From positions 9,114,001-9,178,000 of the forward strand of contig NZ_JARXYP010000002.1 in NCBI RefSeq assembly GCF_029893805.1: a stretch of DNA of 64,000 nt. The letters run 5' to 3'. The first letter of the stretch is position 1; each line of letters starts with the position of its first letter. The notes below the pieces were generated by a model. It worked only from the letters and a program-made list of their open reading frames with translations, did not search any database and was not told the DNA's origin. Source of the stretch: Streptomyces sp. SAI-135. GTDB taxonomy: Bacteria; Actinomycetota; Actinomycetes; Streptomycetales; Streptomycetaceae. Shown here piece after piece: positions 16,627-25,587 of the stretch. Both the position numbers and the translations under genes were made by a program.

Positions 16627-16810
16627 CTCGCAGAGAATTTCAACAGTGGGTGTGCCGAAGCGCCCATCCCGTCCGCTCCGTTTCCGCCCCGGATGCGGCC
16701 TTCGGATCCCGTTTCGGGCAGCCGGGCACCTGGGGGAGCGCGCGAGGCCGGACCCGGGACACGAACACCGCCGCCGGTGCGCGGGGCGGGCGGAGCGGGC
16801 CGGATACGGC

Positions 16811-18850
16811 TCATATCGGCGCCGGACCGTACAGTTCGCGCTCCCGCAGCAGTTCCGCCGCCGTCACTAGCGCGGCGGACAGCCGGCGCCGGTAGGTGCT
16901 GAAGGAAAGCGCCGCCCGGTTGGCCGCGGCCTGCTGGCTGCGTGGCCCGCTCAGATAGGTGATCTCCAGGATGTCGGCCAACTGCCGCCGGCCGGGCTGC
17001 GCCCGCAATTGCGCCACGGTCTCCGTGAGTACCTGGCGCAGCTCGGCGGGGCCGGCATCGAACGTCACCAGCCGGGTGCGCAGAAGCGCACTGTGGGCCA
17101 GTTGCTCCGGCTGCGAGACCTTCTGGTAGGCGTACTTGACGGCAGCCACGAACTCCGGCCACGTCATCATGGCGGGTGTCACCGGCTCGGTGGCCGGAGT
17201 GAAGGCCCCTGCGGGCTCGTCGGCCAGCAGCCGGGTGCTCAGTGCCTCCGCCCAGTGGGCGAACGGCATGCTGCGCCAGTCCCGCACGAACGAGAGGATC
17301 GACTCACCGCCCACGCAGGTGATCGTCTCCCCGGGCTGCTGGTCGAACAGGCTGAGGAGCCGCGACAGTTCCTCCTGCTCCCGTGCCGCGCAAGTCCAGC
17401 TCACCGCGATACCCGGCGTGGTCGCCCACAAGGTGGTGAGGGCGAAGCACGTCGCCACCGCGCTGCCGGTGCTCCAACGCCCCAGAAGCAGTCGCTCCGT
17501 GCGTCGCAGCGATGACGACTGGTCCTTCACGTGTTCGAGCGCGGCATGCGCGACCGGATCGTCGGGCAGGTTCGTGACACCCGGTTCCAGACACGGCGCC
17601 ACGAGTGTGCCGACGACACCACCGCGGTCGTCCTCAGCAACGACGAACGCCGAGGGCTGTCGGTCCCACCACTGCCGGGCGAGATGGCCGGCCGCGACAC
17701 CGTGCTCCTCCTCTATGGCAGACAGCACCGGGTGCAGGTCCTTCGAAAGTGCGGACCGTAACCGGAAACGGTCCGCGGCGCTCCAGTCCGCCGCCTCGCG
17801 GACGACGGAACTCGCCCTCCCGAGGTGGGCGAGGCCGGCACCGAACTCCCAACGGCCACCCGTGCGTTGCGTCAGCCGTTCGGCCAGATGCGCGTGCAGC
17901 CGTCGGAACAGAACCTCGTACTTCTCCGGATCGCGCCAGCGCAGATCGACCAGCAGCGCGTCTCGCACCAGCTCGTGCGGTAAGAGACCGGCGGGGGTGC
18001 TGTCCACGAACGACAGCCCGTGCAACCAGGCGAACAGCATCTGGGCCTCCGCCACGGGCACATCCAGGGTGCGCCGCACCAGTTCCTCGGTGGTGACCCG
18101 GGCCAGGGCCAATACCCGGAGCGCGTCGGTCCTGGCCGGTGACGGAGTCTCCGGCAGCAGCCGCTTCAGCAGCTCCCGTGCCAGGTCGGGCGAGTCGTAC
18201 AGCCCTGGCTCGCCGCTCGGCCCGGCTGTGCCCGCGGATGATTCCATGGCGTCGGCGAAGAGCGCCAGTGCGAGTGGCAGTCCGTGCGCGGCCCGTACGA
18301 TGTCGGCCGCCGAGGACTCGGGCACCTCCCGGTTGCGCAGGAGCAGGAGCGCCTCGGTGTCGTCCATGCCCGAAAGCCGCACGCTGCGCAGCGCGTGCCA
18401 CCACTGCGGGTCGGTACGCCATTCGGTCTCCGGGGGCCGGCGCGAGCCCACCAGGACAAGCAGGTGCGTGGGCATACGGGGCAGGAACTCCTCGCGCAGC
18501 CACCACTCCAGCGGACCCAGCGACTCCGCGGAATCGATCAGCAGCAACTGCGCCTCTTCCGGCGGTCCTTGCGCCTCCAGGGCGGCCAGGAAGGCATCCG
18601 ATGTCGCATCCGTGTAGCGCATGTCGATCGTGCGAACGGCCGTGCCCTGCATCCGCGCCTCGTCTGCGAACCGGAGCATCAGGGTGCTCTTGCCGACACC
18701 CCCCATGCCGTGCAGCCACACCACGAAGCAGCCCCGGGCCTCCTTGCGCATCAGCCCCCGCAGCAGCCGCAGTTCGACGGCGCGTCCGGTGAAGGATTCT
18801 CTCCGCAGTGCGGCCAGCACGCTTCCATGGGAGTCGACAGACATAGGCAT
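16811..18850 (-). CDS. STAND-class ATPase
   Basis: About 679 aa. Walker A is GMGGVGKST (residues 48-56), Walker B is QLLLIDSAESLG, and a sensor-like LLVLVGSRRPPE follows, then GLPLALALFADAM, the GLPLA signature of NB-ARC/STAND NTPases. The C-terminal GPRSQQAAANRAALSFSTYR then RRLSAALV is a helix-turn-helix-like segment common in Streptomyces ATPases of this type. No TPR or WD sensor repeats and no toxic effector domain were recognised. The start is ambiguous (ATG 18850 or 18844, both with weak ribosome-binding sites); the frame stays open to 19192 but that part is the dispersed repeat. Could be a signalling switch or defence protein; the neighbouring lectin is a plausible partner. Confidence 0.75.
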   Translation of the reverse strand: MPMSVDSHGSVLAALRRESFTGRAVELRLLRGLMRKEARGCFVVWLHGMGGVGKSTLMLRFADEARMQGTAVRTIDMRYTDATSDAFLAALEAQGPPEEAQLLLIDSAESLGPLEWWLREEFLPRMPTHLLVLVGSRRPPETEWRTDPQWWHALRSVRLSGMDDTEALLLLRNREVPESSAADIVRAAHGLPLALALFADAMESSAGTAGPSGEPGLYDSPDLARELLKRLLPETPSPARTDALRVLALARVTTEELVRRTLDVPVAEAQMLFAWLHGLSFVDSTPAGLLPHELVRDALLVDLRWRDPEKYEVLFRRLHAHLAERLTQRTGGRWEFGAGLAHLGRASSVVREAADWSAADRFRLRSALSKDLHPVLSAIEEEHGVAAGHLARQWWDRQPSAFVVAEDDRGGVVGTLVAPCLEPGVTNLPDDPVAHAALEHVKDQSSSLRRTERLLLGRWSTGSAVATCFALTTLWATTPGIAVSWTCAAREQEELSRLLSLFDQQPGETITCVGGESILSFVRDWRSMPFAHWAEALSTRLLADEPAGAFTPATEPVTPAMMTWPEFVAAVKYAYQKVSQPEQLAHSALLRTRLVTFDAGPAELRQVLTETVAQLRAQPGRRQLADILEITYLSGPRSQQAAANRAALSFSTYRRRLSAALVTAAELLRERELYGPAPI

Positions 18851-18983
18851 GGGTACTACCGAATCTTCCAATCTTGTGCACTGCCGTCGATCGGTCACCC
18901 TCGCATGGAGGGCGGTCTTGACCGCCCGAACCGTTCCGTGGCCGAAGCGCTCTGTCTCATCGGCCGTGCCGCGCGTATCGAGT

Positions 18984-19250
18984 GCCTCCTGGCTGGTCGC
19001 AAGTTCGGGCAGGGCAAGGCCGGCGCCGCGACCGTCCGTGTGGCCTCCGGGCCGAGGGCTGCTCCAAGGCTGGCCACCGGGAGCCGGATCATCCAGGCTC
19101 TGTCGATCCCAGGCTGAGGTCGACCTGAAGGAGCTGGAGCGGGCAATCGGCCCGAGGCCGCGGCATGATGCCGGACCGGGTATGTGACCCACCGGACGTC
19201 GGGACGGCAGAGGCGGTCCAGTACAGGCCAGTAACGACAGAGGTGAGGGG
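18984..19250 (-). repeat. dispersed repeat, copy A
   Basis: Read on the minus strand it contains CAGCCTGGGATCGACAGAGC, then CTGGATGATCC, GGCCAGCCTTGGAGCAGC and CAGCCAGGAGGC. It matches copies B (25271-25430) and C (62780-63013). Homology with copy C extends further, to about 19250, around TGTCGTTAC and the GACGTCCGGTG segment. Confidence 0.8.
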
Positions 19251-19305
19251 CCTGGAAACCGACGTCAAGGCATGGGTCGACACTCCGTGCGTGATGAGCG
19301 CTACT

Positions 19306-19530
19306 TGTCCTCGCGCGCAGCACCGTCGTAGCCGTTCAGCGCCTCGCGGCCGAGGCCGCGGACCGCCGCCGCCTCCTTCGGCCCGTGCCCGTACCTCGTG
19401 ACGGCGGGCCGGAACGTCAGACCGAACGCATCGAGCAGGACCGCGGCCGTCCACACCTACGCGGCGCCGGTGACGTCGGCGACGTGGTCGTCCTTCACGC
19501 GTGTGCCAGACGAGCCAGGCGATGGTGTCA
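19306..19530 (-). pseudogene. DinB / mycothiol-dependent maleylpyruvate isomerase-like fragment
   Basis: Minus-strand DTIAWLVWHTR, then in another frame VKDDHVADVTGAA, a TAG, VWTAAVLLDAFGLTF, RYGHGPKEAAAVRGLGREAL and NGYDGAARED. This matches the central part of DinB/MDMPI proteins (WLVWH...DDHVAD). One frameshift and one stop, both ends missing: clearly dead. Confidence 0.65.
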
Positions 19531-19558
19531 GTGCCGTGACGGCGGTGGTGTCGGGACG

Positions 19559-20491
19559 TCAGGCGGAGAATTGCGCACCGATCAGCCGCTCGGACGCCTC
19601 CCAGATCCTGTGGGCCTCGTCCATGTTGCGCAGCGGGGGCCACAGCATCTGCTCGGAGGGGGCGCCGCCGACGTCGGCTCGGTTGGGGCCGTAGAACTGG
19701 CCGCCCCGCGCGTCGGTGCTGGTGGCGGCCAGTAGTGCGGGCAGAGCGGCGGTGGCGGGGGTGCCGACGACGCCCACGCGGGAGAGCACGCGGATCATCC
19801 GGACGGCGCCGGTGTCCTTCTGCCGTCCCAAGCCGGGCTGGGCGGAGAGGAGGTTGGTGGGAGAGACGCCGGGGTGGGAGAGGTTGCTGGTGATGCCCCA
19901 GCCGGCCGCGGTGCTGCGGACGTCGAGTTCGCGGGCGAACAGGCCGACGGCGATCTTGGACTGGCGGTAGGCCTTCGTGACGTCGTAGTCCCGCTCCCAG
20001 TTGAGGTCGTCCCAGTTGATCGCGCCGCTGCGGGCGGCGATGCTGGTTTGGTGGGTGACTCGGGCCCTGCCCTCGATGAGCAGGGGCAGGAGGCCCTGAG
20101 TGAGGGCGAAGTGGCCGAGGTGGTTGGTACCGAACTGCAGCTCGAACCCGTCCTGGGTGGTCAGGCGGCTCGGGGGTTGCATCACGCCGGCGTTGTTGAT
20201 GAGCAGGTTGATCGGGCGGCCCTCGCCCACGAGCTGCTTGGTGAGGGCGGTCACGGAGTCGAGCGAGGCCAGGTCCAGGGCCCGGGTGGTGACTCTCGCG
20301 CCCGGGACGAGGGCACGGATGCGGTCGACGGCCTGCTCGCCCTTGGTGGAGTTACGGACCGGCATGACCACCTCCGCGCCCGCCTGGGCCAGGCGGGAGG
20401 CGATGATGAACCCAATCCCGTCGCTCGCCCCGGTGACGAGGGCGAGCTTCCCGGACAGGTCGGGGATAGTGATGTCGATGTTCCGAGCCAT
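19559..20491 (-). CDS. SDR-family oxidoreductase
   Basis: 310 aa. The Rossmann motif TGASDGIG, the NNAGV motif, and a long variant of the catalytic region (QTSIAARSGAINWDDLNW ... YDVTKAYRQSKIA, giving YRQSK) are typical of the retinol-dehydrogenase/WW-oxidoreductase-like SDRs. The ATG at 20491 has a CT-rich, AG-poor leader (weak ribosome-binding site). It is divergent from the wrecked XRE regulator; XRE/MmyB-type regulators in Streptomyces often control a divergent SDR, so it was probably its target. Substrate unknown. Confidence 0.88.
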   Translation of the reverse strand: MARNIDITIPDLSGKLALVTGASDGIGFIIASRLAQAGAEVVMPVRNSTKGEQAVDRIRALVPGARVTTRALDLASLDSVTALTKQLVGEGRPINLLINNAGVMQPPSRLTTQDGFELQFGTNHLGHFALTQGLLPLLIEGRARVTHQTSIAARSGAINWDDLNWERDYDVTKAYRQSKIAVGLFARELDVRSTAAGWGITSNLSHPGVSPTNLLSAQPGLGRQKDTGAVRMIRVLSRVGVVGTPATAALPALLAATSTDARGGQFYGPNRADVGGAPSEQMLWPPLRNMDEAHRIWEASERLIGAQFSA

Positions 20492-21205
20492 TAGTGGTCT
20501 CTTTCGTTCAGCGACGAGTCAGCCGCGGTCGGCTTGTGCGTTCATGCTGGGCCGCCGTCGGCCGCGCATCCAGGACTCACCAGTCCACTGATGGCCGATC
20601 CGATCCTCTGAGCGGTGGATCGGCCAGCCCTGCCGGGCGCGTGCCCGGGAGGGACGAGGCAGTGCTGAGGGGGAGAGGTAAGGAACCCATGGTGATCGAT
20701 CGGACCGGCCTCGCGGAGTTCCTTCGGAGCCGCCGGGAGTCACTGCGACCCAAGGACGCCGGTCCCTTCGCGTGGGCAGCGCCGCAGGACCGGCGGCTGC
20801 GCAGGAGGGGGTGGCGGCGCTTTGCCACATGTCGACCGACTACTGTGCCCGCCTGGAACGGGAGCGTGGGATCCCGCCGTTGGGGCAGATAAGCGCCTCG
20901 ATCGCGCGAGGACTCCACCTCTCGCTCGACGAGCGCGACCACCTGTTCCGCTTGGCCGGTGACAACTCGCCCCGGAGTTGGCGGAGTCGGTGAGCACATC
21001 AACCCCGGCCGGCTGCGTGTCCTCGACCGCCAGCGACGCGCCCGCGCAGATCATCACCGAACTCGCCGAGTGGCTGCGTCAGACTCCGCTGGGCGTTGCG
21101 CTCACCGCCTGTACCGGCCCGGACCGCAGCATCGGCTACCGCTGGTTCACCGACCCCACCATCGGACACCTCTACGCGCCCGGGGAACGCCTCTTAGACG
21201 CCATT

Positions 21206-21703
21206 TCATTTGGTGATGCGGCGGTAGCAGATGAGGGTGCTGGCGATGCCGACGAAGGCGAGGAAGTGTTCGGGCTTGCGCTCGTAGCGGCGATGCAGGC
21301 GTCGGCATCCGTTCAGCCAGGACATCGTTCGCTCCACCACCCAGCGGTGCCGGCCCAGTCGGTCGGAGGTTTCGATCCCGCGACGCGCGATGCGGGGCAC
21401 GATCTGTCGTCGCCGCAGCCAGCTGCGCAGGTGGTCGAAGTCGTAGCCCTTGTCGGCGTGCAGTTTGGCTGGCCGTCGGCGCCGTGGTCCGAAGCGGGAG
21501 CGGATCGGCGGGATGCCGCGCATCAGCGGTATCAGAGCCTGGCTGTCGTGCAGGTTCGCCGCGGTGATGCCGATCGACAGGGGCAGGCCGTTGCGGTCGA
21601 CGATGAGGTGGATTTTCGATCCGCTCTTGCCTCGATCGGTCGGATTCGGTCCGGTCAGCGGCCCCCTTTGAGGGCGCGGACGCTGACCGAGTCGATGGCG
21701 CAC
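21206..21703 (-). CDS. IS5-family transposase OrfB
   Basis: 165 aa. It carries the DDE core: GKSGSKIHLIVDRNGLPLSI, LHADKGYDFDHLRSWLRRR (second Asp) and RHRWVVERTMSWLNGCRRL (catalytic Glu with the YREK-like arrangement). Intact length; scraps of the same protein occur at 15395-15592 and 28460-28700. Confidence 0.85.
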   Translation of the reverse strand: MRHRLGQRPRPQRGPLTGPNPTDRGKSGSKIHLIVDRNGLPLSIGITAANLHDSQALIPLMRGIPPIRSRFGPRRRRPAKLHADKGYDFDHLRSWLRRRQIVPRIARRGIETSDRLGRHRWVVERTMSWLNGCRRLHRRYERKPEHFLAFVGIASTLICYRRITK

Positions 21704-22038
21704 CGCGACCAGTCCAGCTCACCGCGCGCGCCGAGCTCGTCCAGGACCAGGCGGTGGAGTTTGGCCCACACCCTTGCCTCGGACCACTCGGTGAAACGAC
21801 GAAACGCCGTCACTCCCGACGGACCAAAGCCGGGCGGCAGTTGGTTCCAAGTGCATCCCGACGTGGCCACGAAGATGATGGCGGCCAGCACCTCCCGGTC
21901 CCCGTGCCGGCGTCGGCCACCGCCCTGCGGGCGTTCCGGTGCCGGCGGCACCACACGCTCGAACAGCTCCCATAAGCCGTCCGGCACCATCCGCTCGACG
22001 AGTCCAACAGTCATCGCTCCAGACTGCCGCAAGATCAC
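21655..22038 (-). CDS. IS5-family transposase OrfA
   Basis: 127 aa with the DUF4096-like N-terminal domain (LVERMVPDGLWELFERVVPP, IIFVATSGCTWNQLPPGFG, FRRFTEWSEARVWAKLH). It contains the first catalytic Asp region (ELDWSRCAIDSVSVRALKGG). It overlaps OrfB by 49 nt in another frame; OrfAB is probably produced by programmed -1 frameshifting, as in related elements. Confidence 0.85.
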   Translation of the reverse strand: MILRQSGAMTVGLVERMVPDGLWELFERVVPPAPERPQGGGRRRHGDREVLAAIIFVATSGCTWNQLPPGFGPSGVTAFRRFTEWSEARVWAKLHRLVLDELGARGELDWSRCAIDSVSVRALKGGR

Positions 22039-22545
22039 GCCAAACGAAATGGCGCCTTAGGAGTTCCGGACGATGTGGAACGACCACAAGATCAGCATCC
22101 ACCCCGAGTTCGGCGCACTCGAACTGGACTGTGAGCAGCTCATCGTCCGGGCCAAGTGCATTCCTTGCTCCTCCACACAGCCGTCCCTGGCACACAGAGC
22201 TACGAGAAACTCCAACTGCTGCCCGTCACCAGCCCACAGCCACTCCACTGACACCCACGAAGGCACCTCGTGGCGCGGATCAGTGGGGCAAAGCGCCAGG
22301 CGCCGCGAGATCCTCTGGGCTTCGAGCGCGACGAGACGTTCGGTGAGCGCGGCGCATTCGGCGTTGTAGGTGTTGAAGCCGTGCCCGGCCGGTCGAGGTA
22401 CGCCCGGATCGCCCAACCTCGGATCGGCGAGTCCTGGCAGCCATCGGCCTTCTTGGTCAACCTGGGAGGAGCACCTCAAGCGCTCGGTCGTACCGAAGTT
22501 CGCCAGCCGTCGAGGTGCCTTCCGGCGCACAACCAGGAGAAGCGC

Positions 22546-22878
22546 ATGATCCCAGACGATGAGGAGGGCCGGGATCGGTCGGACGTGTCTCCTCGAGGGT
22601 TCCTGGGCGCCGGTGCCGTCGCCGCAACTGCCGCGACACCGCTGGTGCCGACCGTGACGGGCGCCGCGCCGGCCGTGGCTGCGCAGGGCCACAGGCCCGT
22701 GGCAGTACGGGTCACGCTCAACGATGGCTGGCACGCGCTGCGCGTCGACCCGCGAGCCACGGCGGCACCGGGGCAGCCCTGCCCACCGCGATGTCCATCC
22801 ACCGCCCCCGCGTCCCGCTGGCGGGCGCCGTTCCCAGCAGGCAGGAGTCAGGATGACCGTCTCTCCAGTCGGGCGTGA
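22546..22878 (+). pseudogene. truncated 2Fe-2S subunit of a xanthine-dehydrogenase-like enzyme
   Basis: 110 codons behind a good ribosome-binding site (CCAGGAGA). Residues 1-75 parallel the intact subunit at 63018: exported leader (DVSPRGFLGAGAVAATAAT versus SRRNFVGG in the paralogue) and the first ferredoxin strand ending RVDPRAT. After that the frame runs into unrelated sequence, so all eight iron-sulphur cysteines are gone. The twin arginine is also lost (SPRGF). Its end overlaps the Mo-subunit start by 26 nt. An internal deletion removed the rest and probably the FAD-subunit gene. Confidence 0.8.
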
Positions 22879-25105
22879 AGTCGCCCGCGTAGACGGCCGA
22901 TTGAAGGTCACCGGAGCCGCACGCTACTCCGGTGACTACTCGGCCACCCACATGTCCTACGCCCACGTCGTCACCAGCACGGTCGCAAGGGGCACGATCC
23001 GCTCCATCGACACCGCCGCCGCGCTGGCCGCTCCCGGAGTCCTGCGCGTGTACGTCGCGGGGGACGGGCGCCTGAGGCTGTACCCGCTCGCACCCGAGTT
23101 CAGCTTCTTCGGCGAGAACTACATCCCCTTGCAGGACATGACCGTTCGCTACTACGGCCAGATCATCGCCGTGGTCGTTGCCGAGAGTGTCGAGCAGGCC
23201 CGCGACGCCGCGGCGCTGATCACCGTCACCTACGACGCGCAGCCACCGCGCTCCTCCCTCGCGAACGGACCCCGCGAGCCCTCCGACCCCACGTCCACCG
23301 GGGAGCCGAGCAGCGTCACAGTCCTCGCCCCCGGCATCGAGTCGATCGACGAGGCGCTCGCCGCCAGCGACGTCGTCGTGGAAGCTGACTTCGAACAGTT
23401 GGTGCAGCACCACGCCGCGATGGAACCTCACACCGTCCTCGCCGAGTGGGACGGCGACCGCCTGACCGTCCACGCCGGCGCGCAGATGCCAACGCCGTTC
23501 ACGATCCTGCTGGCCCAGCGGCTCGGCGTCCCCCCACAGCAGGTGCGGCTGGTCGGGCGGTACGTCGGCGGCGGTTTCGGGGCCCGGGTCATCGTGTGGA
23601 GCGAGGCCCCGGTCGCAGCCGCTGCGGCCCGGGAGCTTGGCCGCCCCGTCAAGCTCACCCTCACCAGGGAGCAGATGTTCACCCTGGTCGGCCACCGTCC
23701 GCACCTCACCCAGACGGTCAGGCTGGGTGCCTCCCGCAACGGAGTCCTCAACGTCATCAGCCACGAGAGCGTCGCCGAGAGGCCGGCCGCTGGTGGGTGG
23801 AACTTGATCCCGGGCCACTCCACCTCGGACACGCTCTACAACACACCCAACCTGCGCATCAACCCGCAGCAGGTCATCCTCGACATGCCGAGCAGCTGGG
23901 CGATGCGGGCGCCCAACGAGGCCCCCGGGGCGTTCGCCCTGGAGACGGCGATGGACGAACTTGCCATCGCCACCGGTGTCGACCCCGTCGAGCTGCGACT
24001 GCGCAACTACGCCACCGTCAGCCCCTCCACGGGCCGGCCGTGGTCGAGCAAGCACCTCGACGAGTGCTATCGCGACGGCGCACGACGCTTCGGCTGGTCG
24101 GCCCGCAGCTCCACGCCCCGCGCGCGCGTCGACGGGCAGTGGCTGTTCGGCACCGGAATGTCCAGCGCTGCGTACCCGGCGAACCGTCAGGCCGCAAGCG
24201 TCAGGATCCGGCTGCTCGACGATGACACCGCCGTGGTGTCGACAGGGACCTCGGACCTGGGCACCGGCGCGTGGACGATGGTGGCGGTCGCCGGCGCCGA
24301 CGCCCTGGGGCTCCCGCTGGGGCGGGTGACCTCCGAGATCGGCGACTCGGCGCTGCCCCCGGGCGCACCCGCCGTGGGCTCCGGCGCCACGCAGAGCACG
24401 GTCCCGGCGGTCGTGGCGGCCGCCCGCGACACGATCGACGCGCTCAAGCAGCTCGCAGTGACCCGTTCCGAATCGCCGTGGCACGGAAAGGACCCCGGGG
24501 ACCTGCGCTACGAGCAGGGCCGACTGTACGGGAATGACCGCTCGATGACCTTCGGCGCGCTGCTCAGGGCCCTCGGGTCGCGGAGCATGGACGCCACCGC
24601 ATCCGAGCCCGCCGGCGCCGCCCCCGGGTATACGTACCACAGCTTCGGCGCGCACTTCTGCGAGGTGCGCGTCAACCGGTTCACCGGCGAGATCCGCGTC
24701 ACCCGTTTCACCACCGTCGTGGATGCTGGGCGGATCATCAACGCCCGGGCCGCCCGGAGTCAGATCGTCGGCGGAGTCATCTTCGGCATCTCGGGGGCCC
24801 TGCTGGAGGGAAACCACCTCGAACATGACACGGGACGGCTGGCCGGCAGCAACCTCGCCGACTACCTGGTAGCCGTGAACGCCGACATCCCCCACATCGA
24901 CGTGCACCTCCTCGACCGGCCTGACCCGCACCTCACCGGTCCGCTCGGCGAGGACGGCGGGGAGGTCGGGACCCGAAGCCTCGGCGCCCGCGGCCTCGGG
25001 GAGATCGGCACCGTCGGCTCGGCCGCCGCCGTAGGCAACGCCGTCTTCAACGCCACCGGCATCCGGGTACGCACGCTGCCCATCACCCTCGACAAACTGC
25101 TGTAG
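22853..25105 (+). CDS. molybdopterin-binding subunit of a xanthine dehydrogenase / aldehyde oxidase-type enzyme
   Basis: 750 aa, full length for the YagR/XdhA-type large subunit of three-subunit Mo hydroxylases. GREVARVDGRLKVTGAARYS opens the ald-xan a/b-hammerhead domain; VVEADFEQLVQHHAAMEPHT, RYVGGGFGARVIVWSEAPVA and GARGLGEIGTVGSAAAVGNA are Mo-cofactor-binding segments, the last holding the catalytic-Glu region. The ATG at 22853 follows CAGGAG. Its 2Fe-2S gene upstream is truncated and no FAD gene is present, so without subunits from another locus (for example the paralogous cluster at 63 kb) it should be inactive. Confidence 0.88.
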   Translation: MTVSPVGREVARVDGRLKVTGAARYSGDYSATHMSYAHVVTSTVARGTIRSIDTAAALAAPGVLRVYVAGDGRLRLYPLAPEFSFFGENYIPLQDMTVRYYGQIIAVVVAESVEQARDAAALITVTYDAQPPRSSLANGPREPSDPTSTGEPSSVTVLAPGIESIDEALAASDVVVEADFEQLVQHHAAMEPHTVLAEWDGDRLTVHAGAQMPTPFTILLAQRLGVPPQQVRLVGRYVGGGFGARVIVWSEAPVAAAAARELGRPVKLTLTREQMFTLVGHRPHLTQTVRLGASRNGVLNVISHESVAERPAAGGWNLIPGHSTSDTLYNTPNLRINPQQVILDMPSSWAMRAPNEAPGAFALETAMDELAIATGVDPVELRLRNYATVSPSTGRPWSSKHLDECYRDGARRFGWSARSSTPRARVDGQWLFGTGMSSAAYPANRQAASVRIRLLDDDTAVVSTGTSDLGTGAWTMVAVAGADALGLPLGRVTSEIGDSALPPGAPAVGSGATQSTVPAVVAAARDTIDALKQLAVTRSESPWHGKDPGDLRYEQGRLYGNDRSMTFGALLRALGSRSMDATASEPAGAAPGYTYHSFGAHFCEVRVNRFTGEIRVTRFTTVVDAGRIINARAARSQIVGGVIFGISGALLEGNHLEHDTGRLAGSNLADYLVAVNADIPHIDVHLLDRPDPHLTGPLGEDGGEVGTRSLGARGLGEIGTVGSAAAVGNAVFNATGIRVRTLPITLDKLL

Positions 25106-25270
25106 TGGTGTGATCGGTGGCCTCGGTCTGGTCCCGTCGACCTGCGTGCGGCCCGGCGGCGACCACGTCGGACGACCGGCCGTTGCTCGAACTGGCTCCG
25201 CTTGACCTTGACGCGCTGAGAAGGCCGTCACTGCGGCCAAGGTGGTGAGGTCGCGCGACGGTCCGGGGCC

Positions 25271-25430
25271 CCTCCAGTTCCTCCAACGCGACCGCAGCCT
25301 GGGATCGACAGAGCCTGGATGATCCTGCTCCCGGTGGCCAGCCTTGGAGCAGCGCCCGACCTGGCGGCGGCTTCACGGACAGTCGCGGCGCCAGCCCTCC
25401 CCTGCCCGAACTTGCGAACAGCCAGGAAGC
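25271..25430 (+). repeat. dispersed repeat, copy B
   Basis: About 160 bp: CTCCAGTTCC, CAGCCTGGGATCGACAGAGC, CTGGATGATCCTGC, GGCCAGCCTTGGAGCAGC and CTGCCCGAACTTGCGAACAG, ending CAGCCAGGAAGC. Same orientation as copy C, inverted relative to copy A. It follows the Mo subunit and precedes the amidohydrolase. Confidence 0.8.
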
Positions 25431-25587
25431 GCTTGCTGAGCGAAGAGAACATCGCACGCCTCGTCGGCGCCGATTTCGACGCCGGCGAACACGTCAACGC
25501 ACTGTGCCTCTTCCCACGGCTCACCTGGACTCCGTTATCCCGCCAGCGAGCACAGTCCTCGATCGACCTCATCGAACGGAACCGAAC

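Larger units (their letters stand above)
21197..22056 (-). mobile_element. IS5-family insertion sequence (860 bp)
   Basis: Ends GACGCCATTTCATTTGG (left) and GGCGCCATTTCGTTTGG (right, reverse complement) form imperfect terminal inverted repeats. Both are flanked by TTA (21194-21196 and 22057-22059), fitting a 3-bp target duplication. Two overlapping reading frames encode the transposase on the minus strand. It inserted into the XRE regulator gene. Confidence 0.88.
20699..22251 (+). pseudogene. MmyB-like XRE regulator, frameshifted and interrupted by an IS
   Basis: A paralogue of the intact regulator at 61672-62511 can be traced piecewise. VIDRTGLAEFLRSRRESLRP starts at 20699; HMSTDYCARLERERGIPPLG and LHLSLDERDHLFRLAGDN lie in a second frame; QIITELAEWLRQTPLGVALT and YRWFTDPTIGHLYAPGERL in a third. 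The IS at 21197-22056 then interrupts it. After the IS come EFRTMWNDHKISIHPEFGAL and a last frame LHTAVPGTQSYEKLQLLP ending at 22251. About 50 residues are missing at the IS. Clearly inactive. Confidence 0.88.

Noticed and set aside
22718..25240. 840-codon minus-strand frame opposite the Mo subunit
   Set aside because: Shadow ORF without any family signature.
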